From positions 1 through 44,547 of the forward strand of contig NZ_RJPK01000009.1 in assembly GCF_003943415.1 (NCBI RefSeq): DNA of 44,547 nt, written 5' to 3'. The notes beneath the pieces were generated by a model that was given only the letters and a program-made list of their open reading frames with translations, was not told where the DNA came from and did not search any database. Below, piece after piece: positions 8,419-17,407 of this stretch; position 1 is the stretch's first letter, and the number at the start of each line of letters is the position of its first letter. The position numbers and the translations under genes were made by a program. Source of the DNA: Streptococcus oralis (GTDB lineage Bacteria > Bacillota > Bacilli > Lactobacillales > Streptococcaceae).

Positions 8419-8717
8419 ATTGTCCTCCATAGACTTCAAGGATTTAATCCTTTGTTAATTTTTTCACAAGTTTATTATAACTCTTTTTCAAGACTTTGTA
8501 AACCGTTTCATAAGCATTTCACAAAGAATTTTTATGAGATTGTGATTTTTTTCTCAATATGGCTGCGCAATAGAGTTTTGCTTGGATGATTGTGAAATTG
8601 TGATAAAAAATTTTTTATTTCACAAAGTTTTTTCTCGTTGATAATCAGACATCGACTCCACTTCTAGAAAGCGTTTTCTTTTTCGTTTTTGACAATAGCC
8701 CCCTGATTAGGAGGCTA
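8419..8717 (-). promoter_or_regulatory. adhE control region with promoter, Rex-type sites and cre
   Basis: No gene is seen here. The promoter is -35 TTTACA (8497-8502), 17 bp, -10 TATAAT (8474-8479). Rex-type palindromes (consensus TTGTGA-N6-TCACAA, read on the plus strand) occur at 8452-8469 (TTGTTA-N6-TCACAA), overlapping the expected transcription start, and at 8540-8557 (TTGTGA-N6-TCTCAA). An imperfect AT-rich inverted repeat with TTGTGA and TCACAA ends spans 8590-8625. A full CcpA cre, AGAAAGCGTTTTCT, is at 8666-8679. The sites are read from sequence; binding is inferred from the known families. Confidence 0.7.
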
Positions 8718-8727
8718 TTATTTTTGT
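8693..8727. terminator. Hairpin at the 3' end of the MORN gene
   Basis: AATAGCC-cCCTgattAGGa-GGCTATT overlaps the MORN stop codon. The better T-run (ATTTTTG) is on the plus strand, so its role as terminator for the minus-strand gene is uncertain. Confidence 0.5.
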
Positions 8728-9128
8728 TGAAAGACACCTTGTTTAAAGCTGCCTTCATAGACAACTTCTTGCTCTGTAGTCAACTTCCCTTGACCTTCAG
8801 CCTGGCCATTTACAAAATCACCTTCATATTTCCAGCCAGATTTGGACTGGAAGGTTCCTTTACCATTGAAGGCCCCATTGTTGAACTCACCTGTGTATTG
8901 ATCCCCATTTTCAAAGGTCAGGGTTCCTTGACCATTCATCTTTCCTCTTACCACGGTTCCATCATAAACAAGTGCACCATTATCAAGTGTCAGAACACCC
9001 TGTTTAGGTGTGTTTAGTAGAAAAACCGAGATGGCACAGATAGCGATTAGAAGGACTGTTGCAATCTCTATATGTGGGCGAGTTAGATAAACTCGATATT
9101 TTTCGAAGATTTCTTTAAGCTTTTCCAT
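8718..9128 (-). CDS. Membrane-anchored MORN-repeat protein
   Basis: A 136-aa protein. After a short basic N-terminus there is one transmembrane segment at about 19-37 (IEIATVLLIAICAISVFLL). At least three MORN-type repeats follow: VRGKMNGQGTLTFENGDQY, FNNGAFNGKGTFQSKSGWKY and FVNGQAEGQGKLTTEQEVVY. MORN repeats form elongated beta sheets and often bind lipids or proteins; no enzymatic function can be assigned. The gene overlaps the 3' end of the phosphatase gene, so the two are probably translated together. The start at 9128 (MEKLKE) is preferred over an ATG four codons earlier because a weak GAGAG precedes it; this choice is uncertain. Confidence 0.85.
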   Translation of the reverse strand: MEKLKEIFEKYRVYLTRPHIEIATVLLIAICAISVFLLNTPKQGVLTLDNGALVYDGTVVRGKMNGQGTLTFENGDQYTGEFNNGAFNGKGTFQSKSGWKYEGDFVNGQAEGQGKLTTEQEVVYEGSFKQGVFQQK

Positions 9129-9558
9129 TGTCACTCTCATTTTCTAAACGATCTAGCCAGCTTTGGCATCCATTTGTGATACGCGCATAGGTTTCCTCAA
9201 AATCCCCTGTATACCAAGGATCTGGAACACTTTCAGACGCAAAAGAGTAGATTTTGTGCTGTAGTTCCTGAGGACACATTTGACGCAGATCTAAAACGTT
9301 TGAAGCATCCATCCCGATAATGTAATCAAATGACTCAAAATCTTCTCTACGAATCTGGAGTGATGTTTTGTCTTTGTCATACGGGATCCGATATTGCTGG
9401 AAAATCCCTTGCGTTCCCTTATGAATCGGATTGCCATGTTCCCATGATGATGTTGCACGACTCTCAACTTGATAATCACTCGTTATAGATTTCATCACAA
9501 ACTCTGCCATGGGACTGCGGCAAATATTTCCTAGGCAAACAAATACTATTTTTTTCAT
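9115..9558 (-). CDS. Low-molecular-weight protein-tyrosine phosphatase
   Basis: A 147-aa protein dephosphorylating phosphotyrosine, or small phosphoester substrates, through a cysteine intermediate. The P-loop CxxxxxR(S/T) is at the N-terminus in VCLGNICRSPMAE (Cys near residue 8), and the general-acid DP pair is in VPDPWYTGDFEETY near 113. Length and layout match bacterial LMW-PTPs. The start at 9558 (MKKIVFVC) is chosen over an ATG five codons upstream since the P-loop must be close to the N-terminus. It lies downstream of yajC, separated by a terminator, and overlaps the MORN gene by 14 nt. It is not in a capsule or exopolysaccharide cluster here, so its substrate cannot be inferred. Confidence 0.93.
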   Translation of the reverse strand: MKKIVFVCLGNICRSPMAEFVMKSITSDYQVESRATSSWEHGNPIHKGTQGIFQQYRIPYDKDKTSLQIRREDFESFDYIIGMDASNVLDLRQMCPQELQHKIYSFASESVPDPWYTGDFEETYARITNGCQSWLDRLENESDNGKA

Positions 9559-9580
9559 CCCTTTTCCTCTCATCTCATAG

Positions 9581-9607
9581 AAAAACGGGAGTGATAGATC
9601 CCGTTTT
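9581..9607 (-). terminator. yajC terminator
   Basis: AAAACGGGA/TCCCGTTTT stem with a T-run on the minus strand, overlapping the yajC stop codon. Confidence 0.8.
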
Positions 9608-9926
9608 ATTCTTCGATTGCTCCACCTTCGTCGATAACTGCTCCTTCTGGTGTCACAGCCTCTTTGAGTGGCAACACTGTCTTGATTGCAGTCAATTCGA
9701 AAGTCAAATAAACGCCATCTACATCCAGTACGATTGTTTTCTTCTCAGTATCTACTTCATCAACTGTTCCGTAAAGTCCGCCGATTGTAATGACTTCATA
9801 GCCTTTTTGAAGCTTGTTCAAGCTTTCCATACGCTTTTGTGCTTGTTTCTTTTGAGAACGTTGCATAAAGAACATCAAGGCCATCATCCCTACAAGCATG
9901 ATTAAGAAAGTAATATTTGGATCCAT
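9606..9926 (-). CDS. yajC: Preprotein translocase accessory subunit YajC
   Basis: A 106-aa small membrane protein associated with the SecYEG/YidC holotranslocon. An N-terminal transmembrane segment (about 4-21, ITFLIMLVGMMALMFFM) is followed by the family signature RSQKKQAQKRMESLNKLQKGYEVITIGGLYGTV in pieces (RSQKK near 23, GGLYGTV near 49-55). The C-terminus is acidic. The ribosome binding site is AAGGAG. In many Firmicutes yajC sits beside tgt; here tgt lies some 15 kb away and the neighbour is tkt. Confidence 0.95.
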   Translation of the reverse strand: MDPNITFLIMLVGMMALMFFMQRSQKKQAQKRMESLNKLQKGYEVITIGGLYGTVDEVDTEKKTIVLDVDGVYLTFELTAIKTVLPLKEAVTPEGAVIDEGGAIEE

Positions 9927-10008
9927 TGTTTTCTCCTTTGTATTTTACATAGGACTACTATATCAAATTTCAGCTACTTTTACAAGGTTGTGCCTTGTTT
10001 TATGGCAA

Positions 10009-10037
10009 TAAAAAAATCAGAGTTTTCACTCTGATTT
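10009..10037 (-). terminator. tkt terminator
   Basis: AAATCAGAGT-tttc-ACTCTGATTT hairpin (10014-10037), followed by a T-run on the minus strand. Confidence 0.85.
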
Positions 10038-10043
10038 CTGCGA

Positions 10044-12020
10044 TTATTTCAAGTTTTGAACGACTTTGACTAGATTTTCAACTGTAAATCCGTACTCCGC
10101 CAATACTTTTGGTGCTGGGGCAGATGCTCCGAAGGTATCAATACCGAGAACCGCCCCATCTAGACCAACATATTTGTACCAGTTTTGGGTTGCACCCATT
10201 TCGACTGCAACACGACGACGAACTGCATTTGGAAGAATTTCTTCCTTGTATGTTGCGTCTTGCGCGTCAAAAACATCTGTAGATGGCATGCTGACTACGC
10301 GGACTTTTGCGCCTTGACTAGCCAATTCTTTAGCTGCTGCTACTGCTAGGTTAACTTCTGAACCTGTTGCGATCAAGATAGTGTCAAAGTCTGCTGCATT
10401 TTCATAGACAACATAGGCACCTTTTGCAACCTTATCAAAGTCTGTTCCTTCTTCGACAGTCAAGTTTTGACGTGTCAAAACAAGGGCAGTTGGTGTTTTT
10501 TCGCTTGTCACGGCAAGGTACCAAGCCGCTTGAGTTTCACGCGCATCTGCTGGGCGGAAAACATTGAGATTTGGCATGGCACGAAGACCTGCTAAGTGTT
10601 CAACTGGTTCGTGAGTTGGACCATCTTCACCAACTGCAATAGAATCGTGGGTAAAGACATAAGTCACAGGAAGTCCTTGCAAGGCTGACAAGCGGACAGC
10701 TGCTTTCACATAGTCAGAGAAGACGAAGAAAGTACCACCGTATACACGAAGTCCACCGTGAAGGGCCATCCCGTTCAAGATCGTTCCCATTGCAAATTCA
10801 CGAACACCAAACTGAATGTTGCGGTTCAAGCGATTAGCGTCGTCTTGAAGTCCGTCCGTTTTGATGTAAGTCATGTTTGAGTGAGCTAGGTCAGCTGAAC
10901 CGCCTAGGAAGGTTGACAACTTAGCAGCTACAACGTTCAAGGCATCTTGACTTGAATTACGAGTTGCTTGAGAGAAGCCATTTTCTAAGGCTGGGAAGTC
11001 TGCTGGAGTCACCTCAACTGGATCACGGCCGTCAATAATGGCTTCTACTTCTGCAGCCAGTTCTGGATGAGCCTCTTTATAGTCAGCAACTAATTTAGTC
11101 CAAGCTTGATAAGCTGATGCGCCACGATCTGCAACATTTTCTTTGAAATCAGCATAAACTTGCTCTGGGATTTCAAATGGTTCATAGTCCCAACCAAGAG
11201 CTTGGCGAGTAGCCGCCGTTTCATCTGCTCCAAGAGGGGCACCGTGTACAGCATTAGTTCCTTGTTTGTTTGGAGAACCGTATCCAATAACAGTCTTCAC
11301 TTCAATCAAAGATGGTTTTCCTGAAGCTTTAGCTGTTTCGATAGCAGCATGGATAGCTTCCAAGTCTGTTCCATCTTCAACCAAGGCTGTATGCCAACCG
11401 TAGGCATTGTAACGGTCACGAACACTTTCTGTAAAGGAATCCTTTGTCTCACCATCCAAGTTGATGTCATTTGAATCATAAAGAACAACCAACTTATCTA
11501 GTTTTTGCAAGCCTGCGTATGAAGCCGCTTCGCTTGAGACACCTTCCATCAAGTCTCCGTCTCCACAGATCACATAAGTATAGTGGTCAAAAATATTGAA
11601 GCCTTCGCGGTTATACTTGGCTGCAAGGAAACGTTCTGCTTGGGCAAAACCAGTAGCAGTAGAAATCCCTTGTCCTAGAGGACCAGTTGTAGCGTCAACC
11701 CCTGCAGTATGGCCAAATTCTGGGTGACCTGGTGTTTTTGAACCCCATTGGCGGAAGTTCTTGACTTCATCCATGCTAACATCTTCAAAACCAGAAAGGT
11801 GAAGAAGGGCGTAAAGAAGCATAGAGCCGTGTCCTGCTGAAAGAATAAAACGGTCGCGGTTGATCCAGTTTGGTTGGGCTGGATTGATACGAAGTTGTTT
11901 TGTAAAGAGGCTATAGGCCATTGGAGCAGCCCCCATAACCACCCCTGGGTGACCTGAGCTTGCTTTGTTGATGGCGTCAATACCTAGAAAACGAATTGCA
12001 TTAACAGATAGATTTGACAT
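10044..12020 (-). CDS. tkt: Transketolase
   Basis: A 658-aa thiamine-diphosphate enzyme of the pentose phosphate pathway that moves two-carbon units between sugar phosphates. The ThDP-binding motif GDG...N is seen as [10 protein letters not shown] near residue 150, with DSNDINLDG near 180. The central pyrimidine-binding domain contains [20 protein letters not shown] near 465-485, with the conserved glutamate. Substrate-phosphate residues lie in RADARETQ. The start [13 protein letters not shown] has a GAAAGGAAA ribosome binding site. It is monocistronic, with a TATAAT-like -10 about 55 nt upstream and a terminator downstream. Other genome regions may carry a second transketolase, so tkt is used in the general sense. 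Confidence 0.97.
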   Translation of the reverse strand: MSNLSVNAIRFLGIDAINKASSGHPGVVMGAAPMAYSLFTKQLRINPAQPNWINRDRFILSAGHGSMLLYALLHLSGFEDVSMDEVKNFRQWGSKTPGHPEFGHTAGVDATTGPLGQGISTATGFAQAERFLAAKYNREGFNIFDHYTYVICGDGDLMEGVSSEAASYAGLQKLDKLVVLYDSNDINLDGETKDSFTESVRDRYNAYGWHTALVEDGTDLEAIHAAIETAKASGKPSLIEVKTVIGYGSPNKQGTNAVHGAPLGADETAATRQALGWDYEPFEIPEQVYADFKENVADRGASAYQAWTKLVADYKEAHPELAAEVEAIIDGRDPVEVTPADFPALENGFSQATRNSSQDALNVVAAKLSTFLGGSADLAHSNMTYIKTDGLQDDANRLNRNIQFGVREFAMGTILNGMALHGGLRVYGGTFFVFSDYVKAAVRLSALQGLPVTYVFTHDSIAVGEDGPTHEPVEHLAGLRAMPNLNVFRPADARETQAAWYLAVTSEKTPTALVLTRQNLTVEEGTDFDKVAKGAYVVYENAADFDTILIATGSEVNLAVAAAKELASQGAKVRVVSMPSTDVFDAQDATYKEEILPNAVRRRVAVEMGATQNWYKYVGLDGAVLGIDTFGASAPAPKVLAEYGFTVENLVKVVQNLK

Positions 12021-12137
12021 AGAATTTCCTTTCTCTTTGAGGTGATTAGTAGTTCACACATTCTATTTTACTATTATATGAAAAAATGCATAGAATAGCA
12101 ATAAAACAATTTGCGTTCATCTAACACATTTGATTTT

Positions 12138-12761
12138 CTATCCCCTCGTCACCTCATAGTAAGGCAACAATCGAGTATAAGCGTCTTCTAGCTTCTCCAA
12201 TATCGCTTCTACTGACTGATTTTCAATGAAGGAAACATCTGCCTTGACCAAAACTTTACGAATTTCCTGACATTGCACCTTCTCGCGTAAGAGCTGACGA
12301 TCTTCTTCTGTGGCTTCTACCTTTTGACTTTCCCCATTTGAATAGACTAGATAATAAATTCCTTCTACCGTTGGAAGTTCTAAAATCTTGGCTTGCTTGT
12401 CTAAGGTTTGCTCGTCTTTCTTGCGCTCAATGAAACTGACTTCCAAAGAAATCCCAAAATCAGCGGGTGTTCCATACAAGCGCAAGGCCATCATAGGTTC
12501 TGTCACTTCTCCGTCTCTCTGTAGATAGGCCCAGAAATATGGTCGTAAGCGCTGCGCTTGGTTCATCCACTGACTAGTTTGTTGCAGTTGCCATTCTGGA
12601 TGCTTTTCCTGGAAGGCCTTGGCTAAGTTCGTAAAAGCCTTGCGAGCCTCCTGCCCTTTGTGGCGCAATTCCAGCATCTTCTCTCGCTCATCTCCAGCCT
12701 TATCTGGATGACGATATTGGATACCTGCATAAGATAGATAGTTCCTGATTGCTTCCATCAT
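12138..12761 (-). CDS. Conserved protein of unknown function
   Basis: A 207-aa soluble protein that I recognise as conserved next to jag/tkt in pneumococci but cannot assign with confidence. It may belong to the HI_0552-type family of uncharacterised proteins. No signal peptide, membrane segment or catalytic motif is evident. The N-terminal third is rich in basic and aromatic residues (YRHPDKAGDEREKML, PYFWAYLQRD); the C-terminal half is a mixed alpha/beta sequence with DVSFIENQSVEAILEKLEDAY. GGGAGAAG precedes two adjacent ATG codons (MMEAIRN); either may be used. It lies just downstream of the jag terminator and appears monocistronic. Confidence 0.75.
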   Translation of the reverse strand: MMEAIRNYLSYAGIQYRHPDKAGDEREKMLELRHKGQEARKAFTNLAKAFQEKHPEWQLQQTSQWMNQAQRLRPYFWAYLQRDGEVTEPMMALRLYGTPADFGISLEVSFIERKKDEQTLDKQAKILELPTVEGIYYLVYSNGESQKVEATEEDRQLLREKVQCQEIRKVLVKADVSFIENQSVEAILEKLEDAYTRLLPYYEVTRG

Positions 12762-12783
12762 CTGTTTCTTCTCCCTTTTCTAA

Positions 12784-12809
12784 TAAAAAATCAGGACAAG
12801 CCTGATTTT
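12784..12809 (-). terminator. jag terminator
   Basis: AAAATCAGG-acaag-CCTGATTTT hairpin with a T-run on the minus strand, just after the jag stop. Confidence 0.85.
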
Positions 12810-12811
12810 GT

Positions 12812-13801
12812 TTATTCTGTATCTACGACAACATATCGATTTGGCTCATCGCCCTCAGAATAGCTGGTCACTCCATCCATGCGTGAAATAATGCGATGGA
12901 TAATCTTGCGTTCGCTATTCGACATTGGATCTGTTTGTTGACTTCGACCTTCTTCTAGAACACGAGTCGCCAATTTTTGAGCGTAGGTTTGCAACACTTC
13001 TGCACGATGTTCAACGTAATCATTGACGTTGATTGTAATATAAAAAGTTCTTGAATAACGATTGTAGAGGTAGTTTTGCGCCAAAAGCTGAAGTGCTTTC
13101 AATACTTTCCCATGATAGCCGATAATACGACCAGGCTCATTGGTATCGATTTGAAGATTAATCGTACGACGATTGTAGTCGCTTGAAATCGTCCCTTCAA
13201 CATCCATATCGTCCACAATGGTTTGAACATAGTTAGCCACTTGAGTTGCTACTTGTTCGATGTCATAACTCGGCTCCACCTTCAAACCTAGATCTTCCAA
13301 AGACTGGCTTTCTACCGATTCTGACATAGATACAAATTCTTCACACTCTGCTGGGTCTTCCACTCCAGCATCTCCTGTCTGCAATTCATTTAAAATCGCG
13401 ATGTGACCTGTTTCTTCTAAGATCGTGCTAGCATGTTTCTCATTTTTCAAGATTTCAGCCTTGATTTCATCAGAAACACCCTGACCTTCCTCTTCTATTT
13501 TTTTGATCGCCTCAACAACATGACCAAGATCAACTGTCGCCTCTGTTACTGTCTTAACAGGTTCGTTTTGTTCATTGATCTCTTTCGGAACACCTTTTAC
13601 AGCTTGTTGATTGGCCTTAATCACAGTCGTCTCACTAATCGCCTCAATATCAACTTGAGCTGGTTTTTTCCCAAATAAGCCTAAAAAACCTTTCTTCTCT
13701 TTGGACACGACCTTGATGTGAGTCTTCATTCTCGGAATACCTAACTCTTTCAATCCTTTCTGGATTGCTTCTTCAACAGTTGAACCTGTAAATAATACCA
13801 T
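12812..13801 (-). CDS. khpB: RNA-binding protein Jag/KhpB (EloR)
   Basis: A 329-aa protein. The N-terminal Jag domain (about 1-50) contains KKGFLGLFGKKPAQVDIEA. An acidic, low-complexity linker (about 75-180) follows, then a KH domain with GRIIGYHGKVLKALQLL (about 228-245) and a C-terminal R3H domain with the signature region SNSERKIIHRIIS (about 295-308). In pneumococcus the protein, named EloR or KhpB, binds RNA with KhpA, controls cell elongation and is a substrate of the kinase StkP. The acidic linker differs from pneumococcal sequence as I recall it, while both RNA-binding domains look intact. It is the last gene of rnpA-yidC-jag and ends in a strong terminator. Confidence 0.95.
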   Translation of the reverse strand: MVLFTGSTVEEAIQKGLKELGIPRMKTHIKVVSKEKKGFLGLFGKKPAQVDIEAISETTVIKANQQAVKGVPKEINEQNEPVKTVTEATVDLGHVVEAIKKIEEEGQGVSDEIKAEILKNEKHASTILEETGHIAILNELQTGDAGVEDPAECEEFVSMSESVESQSLEDLGLKVEPSYDIEQVATQVANYVQTIVDDMDVEGTISSDYNRRTINLQIDTNEPGRIIGYHGKVLKALQLLAQNYLYNRYSRTFYITINVNDYVEHRAEVLQTYAQKLATRVLEEGRSQQTDPMSNSERKIIHRIISRMDGVTSYSEGDEPNRYVVVDTE

Positions 13802-13818
13802 TATCAGATTCCTCCTTA

Positions 13819-14631
13819 TTATTTCGTTTTCTGAGCCTTTTTCTTGGCTTTTCTTTTTCTATTTTCCAAATCTTTTTTAGCTTGTACTTCCGCCTCACGC
13901 GCTGCAATAATCTTAAAAGGATTATTTAAGAAGTAGGTTTGCAAAACTTGATAAGCATTGGATACTGCCCAGTACAAGGCTACGCCACTAGGTGAAGAGA
14001 TGGCAAAGATAAAGATCAGTACAGGCATCCCGTACATCATCCCTGTCATAGCTCCACTTCTTTCAGGTAAAGCCTTATTCGATAACCAACTGCTTAAGAA
14101 GGTAAAGACTGCTGCCAAAATCGGAAGGATAAAGCTTGTGTCTACTCCCCCAAGGTTCACCCACAAAAAATGCCCTGTTTTCAAAAAGTCTACTCGAGTC
14201 AAGGCTTGGAAGAGAGCCAAGAGAACCGGCATTTGAATCAAAATCGGCCAGAGAGAAGAAGAGTGTTTGACCCCTAATTCTTTATAGACCTTCCGCATCT
14301 CCTGATCCAGATTGGTTCTACTTTCCATATCACGACCTGGATATTGTTCTTGCAGAGCCTTGATGCGTGGTTGAGCCTCTTGCATTTTTCTAGAGGCCAC
14401 CATCTGAGTCTGAAAGACTGGCAATAGAATCGTACGAATCAGGATCGTAAAGAGGATAATCCCCACTCCGATACTAACGTCAAAGGACAAGAAGCGGATG
14501 ATTTCAGCAAAAAAATAGACAAATTTACTCCATATATCTGTAGAATCTGCTGCAACATCGCTTGTCCCACAGGCTGTCATGACAAATAAGGACAAGCCCA
14601 GCAAACTAGTCAACTGTAGTTTCTTTTTCAC
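13819..14631 (-). CDS. yidC: Membrane protein insertase YidC (YidC1/OxaA lipoprotein)
   Basis: A 270-aa polytopic membrane insertase working alone or with SecYEG. A lipoprotein signal peptide ends at the lipobox VMTACG (Cys near residue 21). Five membrane segments follow; the region with [18 protein letters not shown] contains the conserved Arg in the first core helix of the hydrophilic groove. The C-terminus is short and strongly basic ([13 protein letters not shown]), typical of ribosome-interacting YidC tails. The start is GTG at 14629-14631 with GAAGGA seven bases upstream; it overlaps the end of rnpA by 26 nt, suggesting translational coupling. Streptococci usually have two YidC paralogues; this is the rnpA-jag-linked one. 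Confidence 0.95.
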   Translation of the reverse strand: MKKKLQLTSLLGLSLFVMTACGTSDVAADSTDIWSKFVYFFAEIIRFLSFDVSIGVGIILFTILIRTILLPVFQTQMVASRKMQEAQPRIKALQEQYPGRDMESRTNLDQEMRKVYKELGVKHSSSLWPILIQMPVLLALFQALTRVDFLKTGHFLWVNLGGVDTSFILPILAAVFTFLSSWLSNKALPERSGAMTGMMYGMPVLIFIFAISSPSGVALYWAVSNAYQVLQTYFLNNPFKIIAAREAEVQAKKDLENRKRKAKKKAQKTK

Positions 14632-14977
14632 TCCTAATTCCTTCCCAATAAATCTTTGATAACTTTAATACGTGGAGTAGATTTTTCTCCATTTCTGCAT
14701 AATCCAAGCCTTCAACCCCTTTTCGAGCAATCACGACAAAATCAACGTTATCAGCTAACTGCTCCCTTACACTTAGCAAAATGTGTCGAATCCGTCTTTT
14801 AATTTGATTTCTAGTGACTGCATTCCCTAATTTCTTACTGACGGACAGCCCTACTCGAAAATGACTTTTCTGATTTTCCAATTGGTAGACAACAAATTTA
14901 CGATTAGCAAAACTTGTTCCATCCGTAAAAATAGCCTTAAAATCTTTCTCTCTTTTTACACGAAAGCTTTTCTTCAA
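14606..14977 (-). CDS. rnpA: Ribonuclease P protein component
   Basis: A 123-aa basic protein that assists the RNase P RNA in removing 5' leaders from tRNA precursors. The N-terminus is [16 protein letters not shown] and the RNP signature is [17 protein letters not shown] at about 52-68. The start codon is TTG (14975-14977), read as Met, behind a GGAGTGGAG sequence. It heads the rnpA-yidC-jag operon. In this window the operon is not next to rpmH, unlike the arrangement in many bacteria. Confidence 0.96.
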   Translation of the reverse strand: MKKSFRVKREKDFKAIFTDGTSFANRKFVVYQLENQKSHFRVGLSVSKKLGNAVTRNQIKRRIRHILLSVREQLADNVDFVVIARKGVEGLDYAEMEKNLLHVLKLSKIYWEGIRSEKETTVD

Positions 14978-15064
14978 AACTCCACTCCATCTATTAAATT
15001 ACTACTATTATACCATAAATTTCAAAAAAGCCAATAATGACAAGGTTTTAGACTGTTTTAACAA

Positions 15065-15098
15065 CAAAAAGTTGGGAAAATTTATCTCCCAACTCCTT
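15065..15098 (-). terminator. ackA terminator
   Basis: AGTTGGGA/TCCCAACT stem (15070-15077 and 15087-15094) with T5 on the minus strand, downstream of ackA. Confidence 0.8.
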
Positions 15099-15136
15099 TT
15101 TATTGTATCTTATCTTGTAATTTTATTCAGTTCATC

Positions 15137-16327
15137 TTACTTTTTCAAGCGTTCAACATCACGAGCGATAACCAATTCTTCATCAGTTGGGATAACCAAG
15201 ACACGAACTTTAGCAGCTTCTGTTGAGATATCACCTGTCGCTCCAAAGACATTCTTTTCAGGATCCACATCACAGCCAAACCAAGAAATGCCTTCAATAA
15301 CCATCTGACGAATCGTTACAGAATTTTCTCCAATTCCAGCTGTAAAGATAATGGCATCTGCACCGTTCAAAACTGCCAAATACTGACCAATATACTTTTG
15401 GATACGATCCACAAAAATCTCATTTGCCAGCTGCGCTTTCTCATCACCCGCACGCATAGCTTCGTGAATATCACGCATATCGCTTGATCTCTCAGAAACA
15501 CCCAAAAGTCCTGACTCACGATTGAGAATTCGACTGATATCCTCTGGTGTATTAAAGTCATCTGTATGTTGCATTAAATAGGGGATAATTGCCGGATCAA
15601 TATCACCTGTACGAGTCCCCATCATAATACCACCAAGTGGAGTGAAGCCCATGGATGTATCAACAGACTGACCGCCTTTGACAGCTGTAATAGAAGCACC
15701 ATTACCAATATGGCAGGTAATCAATTTCAACTCTTCTAGGGGGCGACCTAAAATTTTAGCTGCTTCTCCTGCTACAAACTGATGACTTGTCCCGTGAGCT
15801 CCATACTTACGAACTTTATTTTCAGTGTAATATTTAGTTGGTAGTGGGTAACGATAGGCTTTCTCTGGCATTGTTGTATGGAATGATGTATCAAAAACAA
15901 CAACGCTGGTAATATCTGGAAGCAATTCCTTAAATGCGCGAATTCCTGCTGCGTTGGCTGGGTTGTGAAGAGGAGCTAAAAGTCCCAACTCTTCAACCTT
16001 TTCCAAAACATCTCCCTCTACCAAGGTTGACTCTTTGAAATATTCACCACCAGCCACAACACGGTGCCCAACACCAGTTATTTCATCATAACCTTTGATG
16101 ATGTCAAAACGAATTAAGTCATCCAATAAAATTTTAACAGCTTGTGTGTGATCTTCAATATCAAGAATTTGTTGTTCAGAACGGCCGTCGAATTTTACAG
16201 TTGAGATAGAGTCCTTCAAGCCAATACGTTCAATCAAGCCTTTCGCTAATACTATTTCTTCTGGCATTTGGTAAAGTTGCCATTTCAAACTCGAGCTTCC
16301 TGCATTGATTGCAATTGTTTTAGTCAT
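15137..16327 (-). CDS. ackA: Acetate kinase
   Basis: A 396-aa enzyme converting acetyl phosphate and ADP to acetate and ATP; in streptococci it draws acetyl phosphate from pyruvate oxidase and Pta. The N-terminal signature [13 protein letters not shown] starts near residue 7. The phosphate and nucleotide motifs HLGNGAS (here [14 protein letters not shown] near 206) and [10 protein letters not shown] near 236-245 are present, and FTAGIGENS lies near 326. The gene is the last in the competence neighbourhood, as in other streptococci where ackA follows the comG/Y genes. An extended -10 with an overlapping cre lies just upstream, inside the end of the preceding gene, so it has its own promoter. 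Confidence 0.97.
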   Translation of the reverse strand: MTKTIAINAGSSSLKWQLYQMPEEIVLAKGLIERIGLKDSISTVKFDGRSEQQILDIEDHTQAVKILLDDLIRFDIIKGYDEITGVGHRVVAGGEYFKESTLVEGDVLEKVEELGLLAPLHNPANAAGIRAFKELLPDITSVVVFDTSFHTTMPEKAYRYPLPTKYYTENKVRKYGAHGTSHQFVAGEAAKILGRPLEELKLITCHIGNGASITAVKGGQSVDTSMGFTPLGGIMMGTRTGDIDPAIIPYLMQHTDDFNTPEDISRILNRESGLLGVSERSSDMRDIHEAMRAGDEKAQLANEIFVDRIQKYIGQYLAVLNGADAIIFTAGIGENSVTIRQMVIEGISWFGCDVDPEKNVFGATGDISTEAAKVRVLVIPTDEELVIARDVERLKK

Positions 16328-16341
16328 AACATGATACCTCT

Positions 16342-16364
16342 TTTAAGCGTTTTCAACTATTATA
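16342..16364 (-). promoter_or_regulatory. ackA promoter with CcpA cre at the start site
   Basis: Minus-strand extended -10 TGT-TATAAT (hexamer 16359-16364) is followed by the cre-like TGAAAACGCTTAAA (16342-16355), which would cover the transcription start. Confidence 0.55.
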
Positions 16365-16376
16365 ACAAAATTTACC

Positions 16377-17330
16377 TTATATTTCAGTACCTTTGCTCCA
16401 TTTTTGAAAATTTTCTTTGAATTTCAATAGTGCAGCTGGATCTTGCAGACTGGTCAAAGGATAGACAAATGGTTCTATTTCCTTGTCTCTTTTCTTCTGT
16501 AAGACAAAAATACTTTTAGCTTGGCTTGCAGTTGAGAAAATATCCTCTGGCAGAGCGATGATAGCAGCCAGACTCACTTCGTCTTTGAGCCAACCTTTTA
16601 ACAAATCACTTTGAGGACTGGTCAACAAGTCGCTCGGAGCTAGAAAAATAGCATAGCCATCTGACTTGAGATACTTGAGGCCTTGCTCCATCAGCAAATG
16701 ATGGGCATAGGTATGTTCTTGGCTAGAAGCCACTTGATAGCGTGAAGCGATGGCATCGTCTGGGTAATAGCCGACAGGCAAGTCGCTAATGACCACATCG
16801 CTTTCTTTAAGCATTTGCGGACGAACGGCGTCACCCTGAACAAAACCAGCCTGCAAACCAATCACATCTGCCATGCTAGCTGCCAAATCAATCAGCAAGT
16901 CATCCACTTCAATTCCCAAGTAATCCACTTTTTTAGCAAGAGAAGTCAAGAAGGTAGCGCCCAGAATCCCCATGCCAGAACCTATTTCGAGGATGCTAAT
17001 TTCCTCTTGATCCAGCAACTCTTCCACAATAAGTACCAAGAGGAGGGCAATGGCATCCGGCGTAAACTGGTGATTGGCCTGTAAAGGCTCAGTTTGTCCT
17101 GCCTTCATCAAGAGAAACTGGTAGGTCTTGAGCCACTCTTCCTTGCGAAGCGCTAAGCACTTAAGGGCTTGATTGTTTTCCTTGACCTGCTTTAGCTCAG
17201 TCTCGCCATCCAGATAAATGCTGTTTTGCTCTACCAAGGCGTCATAAAAGTTGGTCGCCAAATCACTTTGGATGACTTGGACATTCTCTAGTAAATACGT
17301 ATAAGCTTGTTCTATTTTTTCAAAATCCAT
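16377..17330 (-). CDS. Class I SAM-dependent methyltransferase of the competence locus (YtxK/ComYH-like)
   Basis: A 317-aa protein related to N6-adenine DNA methylases. An N-terminal helical domain (about 1-95) precedes the Rossmann fold with SAM motif LEIGSGMGILGATFL (about 118-132). The catalytic DPPY-like motif reads DLPVGYY near 184-190, that is with Leu in place of the first Pro. The same gene lies between comG/Y genes and ackA in other streptococci, where it is competence-linked; its substrate is unknown. No restriction partner is nearby. Here it is separated from the pilus operon by another methyltransferase and a terminator. Its ATG has no Shine-Dalgarno and stands 6 nt after TGA-TAAGAT, so it may be leaderless. 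Confidence 0.88.
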   Translation of the reverse strand: MDFEKIEQAYTYLLENVQVIQSDLATNFYDALVEQNSIYLDGETELKQVKENNQALKCLALRKEEWLKTYQFLLMKAGQTEPLQANHQFTPDAIALLLVLIVEELLDQEEISILEIGSGMGILGATFLTSLAKKVDYLGIEVDDLLIDLAASMADVIGLQAGFVQGDAVRPQMLKESDVVISDLPVGYYPDDAIASRYQVASSQEHTYAHHLLMEQGLKYLKSDGYAIFLAPSDLLTSPQSDLLKGWLKDEVSLAAIIALPEDIFSTASQAKSIFVLQKKRDKEIEPFVYPLTSLQDPAALLKFKENFQKWSKGTEI

Positions 17331-17336
17331 ATTTCT

Positions 17337-17345
17337 ATCTTATCA
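17337..17345 (-). promoter_or_regulatory. Extended -10 of the YtxK-like gene, predicted leaderless
   Basis: Minus-strand TGA-TAAGAT (hexamer 17337-17342) stands 6 nt before the ATG. No ribosome binding site lies between, and the -35 is weak. Confidence 0.4.
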
Positions 17346-17370
17346 AATTTCTCCTATTTTTTCCATCTGA

Positions 17371-17407
17371 AGAGAAAAATCACTGCTTTAGTCAGCGAGT
17401 GATTTTT
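17371..17407 (-). terminator. Terminator of the 17388-17978 methyltransferase
   Basis: AAAATCACT/AGTGATTTT stem with the gene's stop codon in the loop, followed by a T-run on the minus strand. Confidence 0.75.

Noticed and set aside
8507..8524. Third Rex-like site (TTCATA-N6-TCACAA) before adhE
   Set aside because: Only one half matches the consensus; it overlaps the -35 but is too degenerate to call.
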